From positions 184,001-248,000 of the forward strand of contig NC_088316.1 of the NCBI RefSeq assembly GCF_910592395.1: DNA of 64,000 nucleotides. The letters run 5' to 3'. This DNA is from Lineus longissimus (lineage: Eukaryota; Nemertea; Pilidiophora; Heteronemertea; Lineidae). A model generated the notes under the pieces. It did no database searches, was not told where the DNA came from, and worked only from the letters and a program-made list of their open reading frames with translations. Shown piece by piece: positions 24,057 to 36,900 of the stretch. Made by a program: the position numbers and the translations under genes. Numbering within the stretch: the stretch's first letter is position 1; each line of letters starts with the position of its first letter.

Positions 24057-24801
24057 TTATAGTGCACAACCACCAACTACCACCATGGTCCATGGCCATG
24101 GTTGTGTCTTATAGTGCATAACCACCAGCTACCACCATGGTCCATGGCCATGGTTGTGTCTTATAGTGCATAACCACCAACTACCACCATGGTCCATGAC
24201 CACCAGCTACCACCATGGTCCATGGCCATGGTTGTGTCTTATAGTGCATAACCACCAGCTACCACCATGGTCCATGGCCATGGTTGTGTCTTATAGTGCA
24301 TAACCACCAACTACCACCATGGTCCATGACCATGGTTGTGTCTTATAGTGCATAACCACCAGCTACCACCATGTTCCATGGCCATGGTTGTGTCTTATAG
24401 TGCATAACCACCAACTACCACCATGGTCCATGACCACCAGCTACCACCATGGTCCATGGCCATGGTTGTGTCTTATAGTGCATAACCACCAGCTACCACC
24501 ATGGTCCATGGCCATGGTTGTGTCTTATAGTGCATAACCACCAACTACCACCATGGTCCATGGCCATGGTTGTGTCTTATAGTGCATAACCACCAGCTAC
24601 CACCATGTTCCATTACCACCAACTACCACCATGGTCATGGCCATGGTTGTGTCTTATAGTGCATAACCACCAGCTACCACCATGTTCCATTACCACCAAC
24701 TACCACCATGGTCCATGGCCATGGTTGTGTCTTATAGTGCATAACCACCAGCTACCACCATGTTCCATTACCACCAACTACCATGGTCATGGCCATGGTT
24801 T
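24057..24801. repeat. 52-bp minisatellite rich in CCATGG palindromes, about 14 copies
   Basis: The unit, about 52 bp with shorter variants, contains GTGTCTTATAGTGCATAACC, CACCAGCTACCACC and a block of overlapping NcoI-like palindromes (CCATGGTCCATGGCCATGG). Variants include higher-order doublets and units shortened at CCATGACCACC. It has no coding support. Confidence 0.95.
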
Positions 24802-25570
24802 TGTCTGCAATAAATGGGACGTTTGTCAACATTTGTGAAAACGGTTCAGTTTCATGTTGTGAAAGATCAGAACATTTCAGTTCTGATAAGTAGCACACTG
24901 TGGCAGCACTGTACTGTTCCAGTGTGGTTGATGTGAACCCCATGCGATATGAATGTTTCACTGCCAGTCCCCTAGATCTTGGCGGTATTACCTTATTGAT
25001 ATCTTGCGTCCCATTGCACGATGTTTCCAGATAAGCAATGATTGGTTATCCCAATGCGCCTCTGGGCAGGCAATTATTGACACAGCTGAGTATGTAATGA
25101 GTCCTGTCAGTGCTGTCTTGTAATAGCTTTATGTCATCATTGTTCCTGCAACAGAAATGTGAAAACAGATGACGACCGTCGGACTTAGGAGACAGGACTG
25201 ACCAAAAAAAACATCATTGGACTTGGCAACAAAATACATGTAGCAACAGTGGGACCTCTCTAAAAGGAAACCCTTGGTGCTGAGAATTGCTAGGTATCCT
25301 TGACAGAGAGGTGTCCTGATTACAGAGGTCAAATTGAATATTGAAAATGACCAGGGACGAAAGTCAGTGTCCTATGGTGTCCTGTTGAGAGTGGTGTCCG
25401 CTGGGAAGATGCCAGTATGAATTGATTGCTATGCTAGTGAATGCTATCTCCCTACCCTGATATTGCACACATGCAGAGAAAGGTTGATTGATGAAGCACA
25501 AAGTCTGGAAGGAGATCAGTTATTTATTCAAATTCATCCATAAATCAATGTGTTTTGTTTGCAATTACTC
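24802..25570. other. Intergenic sequence, nothing recognised
   Basis: Only short chance frames are seen, with no array or known element. Confidence 0.35.
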
Positions 25571-26060
25571 TCCAAAGAGTGATATTGTAGACATTACAGG
25601 GTGTGTCGTGAAATGGTATCCAATAAATGGGTTGATGATCTGCGTATGAGATCTTGATGAAGTTAACTTGTACATACTATTCAAAGAGTGATATTGTAGA
25701 CATTACAGGGTGTCTCGTGAAATGGTATCCAATAAATGGGTTGATGATCTGCGTATGAGATCTTGATGAAGTTAACTCATACATACTATTCAAAGAGTGA
25801 TATTGTAGACATTACAGGGTGTCTCGTGAAATGGTATCCAATAAATGGGTTGATGATCTGCGTATGAGATCTTGATGAAGTTAACTTGTACATACTATTC
25901 AAAGAGTGATATTGTAGACATTACAGGGTGTGTCGTGAAATGGTATCCAATAAATGGGTTGATGATCTGCGTATGAGATCTTGATGAAGTTAACTCGTAC
26001 ATACTATTCAAAGAGTGATATTGTAGACATTACAGGGTGTCTCGTGAAATGGTATTCAAT
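25571..26060. repeat. 109-bp tandem repeat, about 4.5 copies
   Basis: Successive AAAGAGTGATATTG starts lie at 25574, 25683, 25792, 25901 and 26010, exactly 109 bp apart. The last copy fades into diverged sequence up to about 26150. Differences are few (TGTGTCG/TGTCTCG, ACTTGTA/ACTCATA). Confidence 0.95.
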
Positions 26061-26149
26061 ATGATTGCCTGATGATCAGTGGATGAGATCAGAATGACAA
26101 TGTTTGCACTCACTATTCAAGGTTGAGATGTAGCAGACATTACAGAAAA

Positions 26150-26620
26150 TATTTTTTCAAATGATAAATATTTTATAAGCATTTTGTGACAGGTTTCTTT
26201 TAAAGACAGAGGCAGAAAATTGAGCTGGTCATCGAGGGGTTGCCCAGTAATTGTGTTTCTGTACAACAGGTTAGAATCTTATTAGTTTATTTTAATAGTT
26301 AAATAAGAAATAAGATTTCATTTATTCAAATACTCTATGTGTTGTATTGTACACTACATTTATTGAAGAAAAAACATGATTATGAATAACCTGAATGATG
26401 ACCTATAACCCCAGCAGTTAAACTCCTGAATTAATCTTCAGCCTTTTGGTCATAACTGCCAATTGTTCTTGTTCCATGGCATGTTTTGTATCACTAAATG
26501 ATGGTCTCGGCTCTGAGGATGTAAATGGATATAATTTGGTGTCAAATGTACCACTGTTTCCATCGTGTTCATTTTACAATTCCTCATTGGCCGTTTTACA
26601 TCATTAATGTGCGGCTGTAC
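26150..26620. other. Spacer between two arrays, nothing recognised
   Basis: AT-rich sequence without recognisable coding or repeat structure. Confidence 0.35.
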
Positions 26621-27376
26621 CAGTAGAACTTACGAGTTGGAGGAGAATCATTTGTACGTCCAACTTCACATAGAGTTCTGCATCGTTTATCAAGTGAGAG
26701 TGAATATGGATTGTTGACTGCTAACAACCAGTAGAACTTACGAGTTGGAGGAGAATCATTTGTACGTCCAACTTCACATAGAGTTCTGCATCGTTTATCA
26801 AGTGAGAGTGAATATGGATTGTTGACTGCTAACAACTAGTAGAACTTACAGGTTGGAGGAGAATCATTTGTACGTCCAACTTCACATAGAGTTCTGCATC
26901 GTTTATCAAGTGAGAGTGAATATGGATTGTTGACTGCTAACAACCAGTAGAACTTACGAGTTGGAGGAGAATCATTTGTACGTCCAACTTCACCTAGAGT
27001 TCTGCATTGTTTATCAAGTGAGAGTGAATATGGATTGTTGACTGCTAACAACTAGTAGAACTTACAGGTTGGAGGAGAATCATTTGTACGTCCAACTTCA
27101 CATAGAGTTCTGCATTGTTTATCAAGTGAGAGTGAATATGGATTGTTGACTGCTAACAACTAGTAGAACTTACAGGTTGGAGGAGAATCATTTGTACGTC
27201 CAACTTCACATAGAGTTCTCGACCGTTTATCAAGTGAGAGTGAATATGGATTGTTGACTGCTAACAACTAGTAGAACTTACAGGTTGGAGGAGAATCATT
27301 TGTACGTCCAACTTCACATAGAGTTCTGCATCGTTTATCAAGTGAGAGTGAATATGGATTGTTGACTGCTAACAAA
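26621..27376. repeat. 108-bp tandem repeat, 7 copies
   Basis: GTAGAACTTAC recurs at 26623, 26731, 26839, 26947, 27055, 27163 and 27271. The 108-bp unit equals 36 codons, so minus-strand frames stay open (LLAVNNPYSLSLDKRC repeated). There is no independent sign of coding. Confidence 0.96.
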
Positions 27377-28559
27377 TTTGCAACGTAACAAAAGTTTATT
27401 GTGATTTGTACGCACTGTGGCTGCTGTTGTCGTTTGTTAGACAAAACTGGCATTTCCAGCCAGGGCATTGCTGAGAAAACACTCCTGATTGTCTCTGCCT
27501 TGAAAGGTAATCGGATAACCAAGACGTGCCTGCTCTGTATTCATCAACATGAGATGATTGCTCTGATTCATTCATGGTGCGGAGTGTAGTAGAGCTGGCT
27601 GCTGTCTTGAGAGAAGCACCTGGCGTGTGTGGACTGTTACCTATCCCGCTGACAGTGCAATGAGTTGCTGGGTGATAGCTGCCCCTTCAGCACTTCACTG
27701 TGTTGATCGATGCCATTATTTTAGGGCATCCGTTCTTATCAAAACATCCAGGTGTTCAAATAGACCTATTCGTATATGCAATTCTAATGCTGTCTATTAG
27801 AAATAAGTATTGATTGATTTTCAGGACAGTGTGTGGTGTGATGGATTACGCCAGGTCGCTGGGCAAACGTTTTGATACTTATCGTGTTGTTCATTTGTGA
27901 TATTGTCCGAGGATGGAAACCCCCTGTGACATTGGACTGTGATCATTTACCTACGATATTGTGAGTTTGCTAGCCTGGCCTGGATCTATGGAACAGAAGG
28001 CCTTTGGGAATATGGATGTGTTGAGTGCAGACAAACAGAATGTGTACCAGTAGGCCTACTCAACTCTGGCAACACTTAGGATTGGACTTGGAATGCAATC
28101 CTTTTCCCAATGATTTTTTCTCTTTAGAGATTCTTGTCTCTGTGGCTGGAGCATGTAACCACATTCGATGTTCTTGAACAAAATTGGAATTCTAAGTTCA
28201 TTGGACTCTTTTCCCCCTCTTCTGCCTGTGGTGGCACATTTCCATGTCTGAGTCCCTGGTCTCATGATCTACCACACTCAAGTTGATGGTCAACTCTGCT
28301 CCATTCACCATACTTGTCTGGCAAACCATATTCTATGTACTTTGTATATACTTGAGGCTATAGCTACAGAACCTGACAGCAGCTTCTACATCACAGCTGG
28401 TCATGATGTCTCCATTGACCAGGTCCATGGAATATTGATGTGAGAGCCACTTCAGTGAAACAGTTTGCAAGCTTAGCCTGGTATTTCAGGTTCTCACTGG
28501 CAAGTCTGGCATTGAGGGGGTTAATTTTGTTCAAACCTGCACCTCGCCTTTGTTGTCTC
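27377..28559. other. Intergenic sequence, nothing recognised
   Basis: Short frames only. TAGGCCTA occurs at 28051. Confidence 0.35.
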
Positions 28560-29212
28560 CTTCACACGGCTGAAGCAACAGCGGGATCCGTCTTGACCAT
28601 AATGGGGGGGCTGTTACACCAACACAGAAGTGTTATCTCCTTCACAGGGCTGAAGCAACAGCGGCATCCGTCTTGACCATAATGGGGGGCTGTTACACCA
28701 ACACAGAAGTGTTATCTCCTTCACAGGGCTGAAGCAACAGGGGGGGATCCGTCTTGACCATAATGGGGGCTGTTACACCAACACAGAAGTGTTGTCTCCT
28801 TCACAGGGCTGAAGCAACAAGGGGGATCCGTCTTGACCATAATGGGGGCTGTTACACCAACACAGAAGTGTTGTCTCCTTCACAGGGCTGAAGCAACTGG
28901 GGTGATCCGTCTTGACCATAATGGGGGCTGTTACACCAACACAGAAGTGTTATCTCCTTCACAGGGCTGAAGCAACAGGGGTGATCCGTCTTGACCATAA
29001 TGGGGGCTGTTACACCAACACAGAAGTGTTGTCTCCTTCACAAGGCTGAAGCAACAGGGGGGATCCGTCTTGACCATAATGGGGGCTGTTACACCAACAC
29101 AGAAGTGTTGTCTCCTTCACAGGGCTGAAGCAACAGCGGGATCCGTCTTGACCATAATGGGGGCTGTTACACCAACACAGAAGTGTTGTCTCATTCACAG
29201 GGCTGAAGCAAT
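28560..29212. repeat. About 78-bp tandem repeat, 8 copies
   Basis: The unit carries GGATCCGTCTTGACCATAAT, then a run of 5-7 G, then CTGTTACACCAACACAGAAG and TCTCCTTCACAGGGCTGAAG. Length varies by one or two bases mainly through the G run, giving periods of 78-80 bp. Confidence 0.95.
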
Positions 29213-29538
29213 GGGAAGAGAGGCAAACAATAGATTGATCAGTCGTTATAATGTGTTGGTTCTCATCAGTGGTACGCTCCATGATGAAAGCGTGATGATA
29301 TTGGAAATATGGATTACCACTAATCTTTCATCTCATCACAATCGACCCATCCCTGCCTCATGTTTTCATGGGCTTGTGGCCATTCTTATTATAGTCTGCC
29401 ATAATCATGTGTCGTTCCCTGTCCGTCTGTTATAAGGAAAACATGGCGATTATTTGAAATGTGGATTACCATGCGTCTTTCATCTTATGACAATGGCTTC
29501 TTCTGTGTGAAGCTTTTAGTTCTATCTCTATATCAACA

Positions 29539-29765
29539 TGTCAACACAGGGCAGCATGGAGTCACTGTGGTCTAGTACGTGTAGGTCAGGTTAACATGTC
29601 AACACAGGGCAGCATGGAGTCACTGTGGTCTAGTACGTGTAGGTCAGGTTAACATGTCAACACAGGGCAGCATGGAGTCACTGTGGTCTAGAATGTGTAG
29701 GTCAGGTCAACACAGGGCAGCATGGAGTCACTGTGGTCTAGTACGTGTAGGTCAGGTTAAGCAGG
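29539..29765. repeat. About 58-bp tandem repeat, 4 copies
   Basis: The unit contains GTCAACACAGGGCAGCATGG, AGTCACTGTGGTCTAG and GTGTAGGTCAGGTT. The third-to-fourth junction lacks the short TAACAT segment. Confidence 0.93.
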
Positions 29766-30738
29766 TCAAAAGGTCTCTGGTTCTAACCCAATAGTGTAAA
29801 GTGAGTCTTTGGGCAGGTCACTTGCACCTTTGTCACGCACTTGGGTGCCGATGCCACTCCTGAAATTTGATATTGACTATCACGTGGAAGATGAGAAGGG
29901 GTTAAGCTTGGTTCTTGTCTGTTTACCATGTGCCATCATAACCTTTAAAACCACACTTGTTTTTAATATCTGATATCTTCAATAACAGAAAGCTATTCTT
30001 GGGGGACCTCTCCCATCCTGATCATATCATTTGGATGAGCAAATCATTTCGTAATTTTTGGTTGCCAAGGCGATTGATGTTTGCTATTTATAAAAATGTT
30101 TCCCTGATAATAACATGTTTATTGTATAAACTTGTGCAAAAGTATAACATATTATAGGGAGGTTATCATGGGGTGAAAATATATAAGCCAGACCAGTGGG
30201 ACAATGAAATGGACATCACAAACCAATGTTATCTCAAAAATATGTTCTCTTTTAGAAGCGCACAGAATTATACCAGTCTTTCAGTATTCAATGATAAGAA
30301 GCAAGTCAGTTCACAAATGTTGTTGATGCGATGACTGCACTTGGCTTTCCTTATCATGCCAGCCACTTTCATCAGAATAACCAAATGTGTGTCACTCCTC
30401 AATCCAATTGCTGCCATTTCTTAGTTGTTATTTCTGATTTAAAACAAAACTAATGGTCCTCTTGGGGACGCTCATCTCTCGAACCCATATGTCCTCTGGG
30501 AAGACATGAAATTTGAAAGGTTTGGGTGAATGTCTTGTCGCCTTGGAGACAGAATCCGGTCTGGCTATCGAAGGTGGCAACTATCGGGCATGTGGTCATC
30601 TCAGACAGAGCACTCGTGAAAAATTGCCTTTCCTTTATTGGATCCAGTTAGGTTACAACCTCATGATTGGGATTTTTCTCACTTGGGTCTGCCAATGTCG
30701 TTTACTAATAGGGCATCAGCTTTTTGATCTCCAGAGAA
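29766..30738. other. Intergenic sequence, nothing recognised
   Basis: No coding or repeat feature that I can support. Confidence 0.35.
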
Positions 30739-30953
30739 TGGGACATAAAAGCATGGTATAATGTAGGGGTGTATACGGTAAGGCCACACCAGGGATATAA
30801 AAGCATGGTATAAGGTAGGGGTGTATACGGTAAGGCCACACCAGGGATATAAAAGCATGGTATAAGGTAGGGGTGTATACGGTAAGGCCACACCAGGGAT
30901 ATAAAAGCATGGTATAAGGTAGGGGTGTATACGGTAAGGCCACACCAGGGATA
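30739..30953. repeat. 52-bp tandem repeat, 4 copies
   Basis: The unit is ATAAAAGCATGGTATAAGGT then AGGGGTGTATACGGTAAGGC then CACACCAGGGAT. Copies are almost identical; the first has TAATG for TAAGG. Confidence 0.95.
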
Positions 30954-31309
30954 AATCTCTGTGGAATTATTCTATTTGACAGTATAGTCCAGATATTACA
31001 CTCTTCCCTTAGCTACCAATGAAGGCATTGCCTGCTTCACAAACAAATGAGCCAGCTCATGTTTTCATTAATAATTGAACATGGAAATCCCATTGCCGGG
31101 AGTGCTTTTGCACTTCTGTAGAAAGCGGAGGTTTTTTTAGTTTCACTTGTTAAAACAAGAGAGCAGTTGGTAGAAAAGGTGATCTTTTATTAAGCTTAAG
31201 TTAAAGGAAGACTCTCCTGGCAAATATGTTATCAAAAATTCTCGTGGAGGGTGGGTCAGGTTTTTTTTAGCATTTTGGGTTAAAAGTGTCAACAGTCTCT
31301 TTTTTCATC

Positions 31310-31679
31310 CGTTTTTTTTTTCTGCTCAAAATGAACCAACATCATCAGTCGCAAAACTTTTTGGACTTTGAAATTTTTTTAAAATTTTGACTTTTTTTTC
31401 TGTTAAACCTTACCCTAACCCTGAAAAAATTTCTAAGTCCAATTATTTTTTCACTTGTTTTTTTCTGCTCAAAATGAAAAAACAACATCAGCCCCAAAAA
31501 AATGTTGGCTGGGAAAATTGTTCAGAATTTTGAATTTATGAAAAAGTTCAACAATTTTGGCGGGAAAACCTAATCATGCATTTTGTCTCCAGATTTTCAA
31601 CTTCACTAAAGTGACCAACCCGGTAAGGCGACCATTCAACTTCGGTCCCATGAGTGGCTGTGTTACGGGGGTTCCACTG
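31310..31679. mobile_element. Relic of the same TIR-element family as 5921, with extra AT-rich interior
   Basis: The right part (CGGGAAAACCTAATCATGCA ... GGTCCCATGAGTGG ... GGGGGTTCCACTG, followed by TA) matches the short element at 5921. The left part has repeated TTTTTTCTGCTCAAAATGA segments shared with 40754-41209 and 60442-60757. The left terminal repeat is not recognisable, so this copy is truncated or diverged. Confidence 0.7.
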
Positions 31680-32126
31680 TATATCTCTTCCTGTAATGTG
31701 GATGAAAAAATACAGGAAATACCATTTGCGTTTTATCATGAGTGCTGTTACTGTGAGTGTGAGTCATGAGCAATCATGAGATGGATATCATGATGTTATG
31801 GCCAGCCAGGTTTATAGGTGAACAATTCGGTCAGTTGGTGATTTGCTAAGACTGGATATGTGTACATGTATACATGAAAACTATAGTCCATCTCTTGTAA
31901 AAGTTGTAGTGTATTTCATTCTTTGAAGGGATTATTTCTCTGTTGATCTGGTGATGGATGGAGTCACCCACACCCACAATGCCTTTTCATGTTGCTTTGT
32001 AGTTGGTATCAGGCTTCAAACGTTCAAGGTAGTTCCTTCACCATTCCTTCATTCACCTCATGCTTTGATCATGATATAATCAGACTTTGATAACCATGTA
32101 TCCTCACCAATCACTTGTTGCCACCC

Positions 32127-33038
32127 CACCCTGACGTCCCCCCTTTATAAGCGATGTTACACATACTGATGTATGATATAGACAACCCTGACGTCCCCCC
32201 TTTATAAGTGATGTTACACATACTGATGTATGATATAGACAACCCTGACGTCCCCCCTTTATAAGTGATGTTACACATACTGATGTATGATATAGACAAC
32301 CCTGACGTCCCCCCTTTATAAGCGATGTTACACATCCTGATGTATGATATAGACAACCCTGATGTCCCCCCTTTATGAGCGATGTTACACATCCTGATGT
32401 ATGATATAGACAACCCTGATGTCCCCCCTTTATGAGCGATGTTACACATCCTGATGTATGATATAGACAACCCTGACGTCCCCCCTTTATAAGTGATGTT
32501 ACACATACTGATGTATGATATAGACAACCCTGACGTCCCCCCTTTATAAGTGATGTTACACATACTGATATATGATATAGACAACCCTGATGTCCCCCCT
32601 TTATGAGCGATGTTACACATCCTGATGTATGATATAGACAACCCTGACGTCCCCCCTTTATAAGTGATGTTACACATACTGATGTATGATATAGACAACC
32701 CTGACGTCCCCCCTTTATAAGTGATGTTACACATACTGATGTATGATATAGACAACCCTGACGTCCCCCCTTTATAAGTGATGTTACACATACTGATGTA
32801 TGATATAGACAACCCTGACGTCCCCCCTTTATAAGTGATGTTACACATACTGATGTATGATATAGACAACCCTGACGTCCCCCCTTTATAAGTGATGTTA
32901 CACATACTGATGTATGATATAGACAACCCTGACGTCCCCCCTTTATAAGTGATGTTACACATACTGATGTATGATATAGACAACCCTGACGTCCCCCCTT
33001 TATAAGTGATGTTACACATACTGATGTATGATATAGAC
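32127..33038. repeat. 57-bp minisatellite, 16 copies
   Basis: The unit is CAACCCTGACGTCCCCCCTT, then TATAAGTGATGTTACACATA, then CTGATGTATGATATAGA. Two classes of copies (GACGTCC with TATAAGT, GATGTCC with TATGAGC) are interspersed. The 57-bp period keeps a 309-codon minus-strand frame open, which I attribute to the period and not to a gene. Confidence 0.97.
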
Positions 33039-33171
33039 AAAGATGATGATAATCAATGGAATATCTCCATCACATAATAGGGCGTATAATCGCATGAGGT
33101 TGTGTGGCTTTGCAACACTTTTGATTTCACGACATTCGGTGGCATTTAGACGTGTTAGTGGCTGTGGCGGG

Positions 33172-33927
33172 AGTGTGTGATGTGTGGTAGTGGCCAGGAT
33201 GTGTTGTTGTGGGTGTGATGTGTGGTAGTGGCTAGGATGTGTTGTTGTGGGTGTGATGTGTGGTAGTGGCTAGGATGTGTTGTTGTGAGTGTGATGTGTG
33301 GTAGTGGCTGGGATGTGTTATTGTGGGTGTGATGTGTGGTAGTGGCTGGGATGTGTTGTTGTGATGTGTGGTAGTGGCTAGGATGTGTTGTTGTGGGTGT
33401 GATGTGTGGTAGTGGCTGGGATGTGTTGTTGTGGGTGTGATGTGTGGTAGTGGCTGGGATGTGTTGTTGTGGGTGTGATGTCTGGTAGTGGCTAGGATGT
33501 GTTGTTGTGGGTGTGATGTGTGGTAGTGGCTAGGATGTGTTGTTGTGGGTGTGATGTGTGGTAGTGGCTGGGATGTGTTGTTGTGGGTGTGATGTGTGGT
33601 AGTGGCTAGGATGTGTTGTTGTGGGTGTGATGTGTGGTAGTGGCTGGGATGTGTTGTTGTGGGTGTGATGTGTGGTAGTGGCTAGGATGTGTTGTTGTGG
33701 GTGTGATGTGTGGTAGTGGCTGGGATGTGTTGTTGTGGGTGTGATGTGTGGTAGTGGCTAGGATGTGTTGTTGTGGGTGTGATGTGTGGTAGTGGCTAGG
33801 ATGTGTTGTTGTGGGTGTGATGTGTGGTAGTGGCTGGGATGTGTTGTTGTGGGTGTGATGTGTGGTAGTGGCTAGGATGTGTTGTTGTGGGTGTGATGTG
33901 TGGTAGTAACTGGGATGTGTTGTTGTG
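33172..33927. repeat. 38-bp G/T-rich minisatellite, about 20 copies
   Basis: The unit is GATGTGTGGTAGTGGCTAGG then ATGTGTTGTTGTGGGTGT. It is almost free of C on the plus strand. One copy near 33360 lacks 5 bp. The period is not a multiple of three. Confidence 0.96.
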
Positions 33928-33929
33928 TG

Positions 33930-36900
33930 AGTCAGTTTACTGTATTGGGTGTAATAAGCTAAGGTATGGCATGGTATTCTAACAGTGGAAGGGCTCCTTT
34001 TACATGTGTAGTTGATAACCATCAAAGGGTAGATGCTGCTTGTTAAACTGTACAGATGACTTCGGTCATCACGTTGTAGTCAATTGAATTCTGTCTGGCC
34101 ACATCTAATAGACAGAGCACCATGGCAGATTCTATCCCTGTGAGGTTTACTTTAGCATCAAAACCGAGTACAAACCCCTGGCTATAAACTGATAACAAAT
34201 GGAATATAGAGATAAAGTTAATGTTTCTACTGGGCTGTGGAAGTAAATTCAATCAAGCTGCTCTGCTTCATGTAATGGGTTGAGACCGGACTGTGGTGTG
34301 AATAGCATGGCATATTGCATGCTATCATGGCCTGGCATCATGTTATAATCTCCATGGTCTGGAGATCTTAATCATGCATCTATGATTCAAGTGGAAGTGT
34401 GGTGGAATGGCATCTGGGGGTTTCTTGTGATTTGATAGCTGCCTGTTCTGCCTGTGAAACAGCAGAAACTGAATTCAACAAGGATTTTCTCATTTATGTG
34501 TCTGTCAGTCATGGAGTATTCTGGGTTTAACTTCCGCTGATTCCTGTCTTTGGCTGATAAGATATAGGGGCCTAATGGAGTTCCTTATCATTGATTGGTT
34601 AATAGTTGAGGACAGCAGTACCATGCAGTGGCTGGCCCTCCGGACCACACAATATTCTCCATATAGCTTTCCAGCTTCAGTTCTCAACTACATTCTTCAC
34701 TAATAGGCTGAAACTGCAGATTCCTCTCCCAATAACCGAACTTATTGCCTCCAGTCCAATTACAATCGCCCTTCAGCCTTGACTGTACAGCTTGACAATA
34801 GAAGTTATTGCCACTAGCAAGTGCTTGAGCAGAAGTCACCCCAAACCTCAAATCCACTTCTGAGAAGTTGTTCCTTTTAGTGATTGTGTTCCATAGATCT
34901 GATGTTGTGTCTCAATTGATGTGTCCTCTGGTATGCATTCTCACTTCGAACAGATAAGATGAGGCTGCAGGAATATACAGCTCATCTTACTCCATAACAG
35001 CAGTGGCTTCCACGGATCATGGTTTCATTGATGGCGAGTAGTATATCACGAGAGTGATATTATGAAATTAGTTATGATGTATGACTTCATGTTCGGGTGT
35101 AATCATGCATGTATGTGGATATGTGATGGAGTATATCCGACTCCTACTGTAGGAAGAGCTGGTGCTATGCTCATCAGTGTAGCTTCTCGTGGAGTAGATC
35201 AGGCTTGCTGCTCTTCTGTAGGAAGAGTTTGATGTGTTCATCAGTGAGTTCCTCATGAGCAGTATTCAATCAGGGAGCCATCTCCACATCAATGCGATTC
35301 CGTTATCCTGTACGCAAGGTGGGGGGAGCCTGTGGATTATCCCAATATCAGTGTTGATGGATACATTCAAGAAGTGTGTCCGCTATCCTAAAACCCACTC
35401 ATCGTTATTGTTGCATTTCAAATATTCAATTTGACTGCCTTGGCACTCGCATCTGCGTATCGTGTGATCGATTTAAGACAATGCAATGATGGAATGTTCT
35501 TTAAAAATGGAAGAATTAGAACAATGGGTGGCTGCTTGATTTAGAGAACTATTGAGTTGAACACCACTTTCTTTGGATGAGAACTTTGCATTTATCTAGC
35601 TTTATTGCAGCGCAGGTTTCTAAGACTTATTGCATAATCTCACAGTTAGCAAGTATGGATTAAAGAATCTCTACTTACAGTTAGTGATATCAAAATGATG
35701 TGGGGTGCTACCACACTAAAATCATTGAAATAAACAGGGTATGCACTTATGAATTGACTTCATTGCTGTTCAATGGAATGTACAAGTATTTGTCCCAACG
35801 AATCATTATGGCTATTCTAAACATAGTTCCCTAGAAATAATGGTTCCAATTATTCATTCGATGGGGAATGGTTAGAAAGGTTTCCGATGGTGAACGGCAG
35901 TGCTTCGATAATTTGGGGACGGTAATTGGAAGTTCATTCATGTCGGGCAAAACATTTTGATGGAGTTATTCAGACTTTTCTGGAGGCCCTGCTCAAATGG
36001 ATGGTTAGTGTCTGTCAGGTACTTTCAGTTTATGACCCAGTGTTGCGATCTTCATCAGGATGCAAAAGTTAGTGATTGTAAGATCCATCCATCGGTTTAT
36101 GGCCCAGTGCTCCAATCTTCATCATTCAGTAGTGTTCAATGCTAGAAATCGTGTTTGAGGATTATCAGTTTGGCATGAAGACCTCATAAGGAGGTTTGGG
36201 GATGTTTCAGTAAGGAGATTGAGAACAGTGATTTATCATGGATCCTCGTACGTATATGGATAAAAGTCTGTAGAAAGAGGACGGATTACATGTATAAGGA
36301 TCCGTGATAACTCCCTGATCTCAGACTTGCTGGTGAGGACTTAAAAGCCTATTTTGATAATCTTGATGGTATGGACCTTGCCAGTTCATCTCCCTCTCTC
36401 ACTCAAGTTTTGTCAACTGGGTAATATTTCAGGAGAAGTTCAGGCTGAGAATAGCTTCATTACCGTTCAGTGGTCTATTAAGATAAACAGGCTTGTACCC
36501 AGTTGATTTGATTTTCTGGATTTACCGATGCTCTTTCCACATTTATTCATTGAAATCACCAAGGGGCTATAATAACACAATGAATGGTTCAGTAATGTCT
36601 CCACGCTTTGAGCCCAGGATTGCTTTTGATGTCTTCAGTAATGGTTCTGGTTTCCTGTAGTGAGTAAAGCCAGCGATAGACATGCTATTTCTGTCAAACT
36701 CTGACTTAAACAGCAGGTCTGCGAGATGCAGAAGAGTGCGAACCAATGATGTCTTCTGTTCCAGTATATAGCGCATCGATGTGGTGTAAATTGGACTGGA
36801 AGATTACGGGTACTAACATGGTGAAAATGCCAGGCGTAGGACAAACTCTTACCAAAAAGTGGATTCAGATGCTTGATCAATTCATCGTCCTGAGAGAACA

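Noticed and set aside
26596-27522. Minus-strand frames repeating LLAVNNPYSLSLDKRC
   Set aside because: A consequence of the 108-bp period; no unique coding sequence or splice context.
31403-31422. Telomere-like CCTTACCCTAACCCTG
   Set aside because: Only two imperfect units inside an AT-rich transposon relic, so not an interstitial telomere.
32111-33040. 309-codon minus-strand frame
   Set aside because: It consists only of the 57-bp repeat plus five residues, with no unique coding part.
22701-33927. CRISPR-like arrays
   Set aside because: The repeats are directly adjacent without unique spacers, and the genome is animal, so these are minisatellites.
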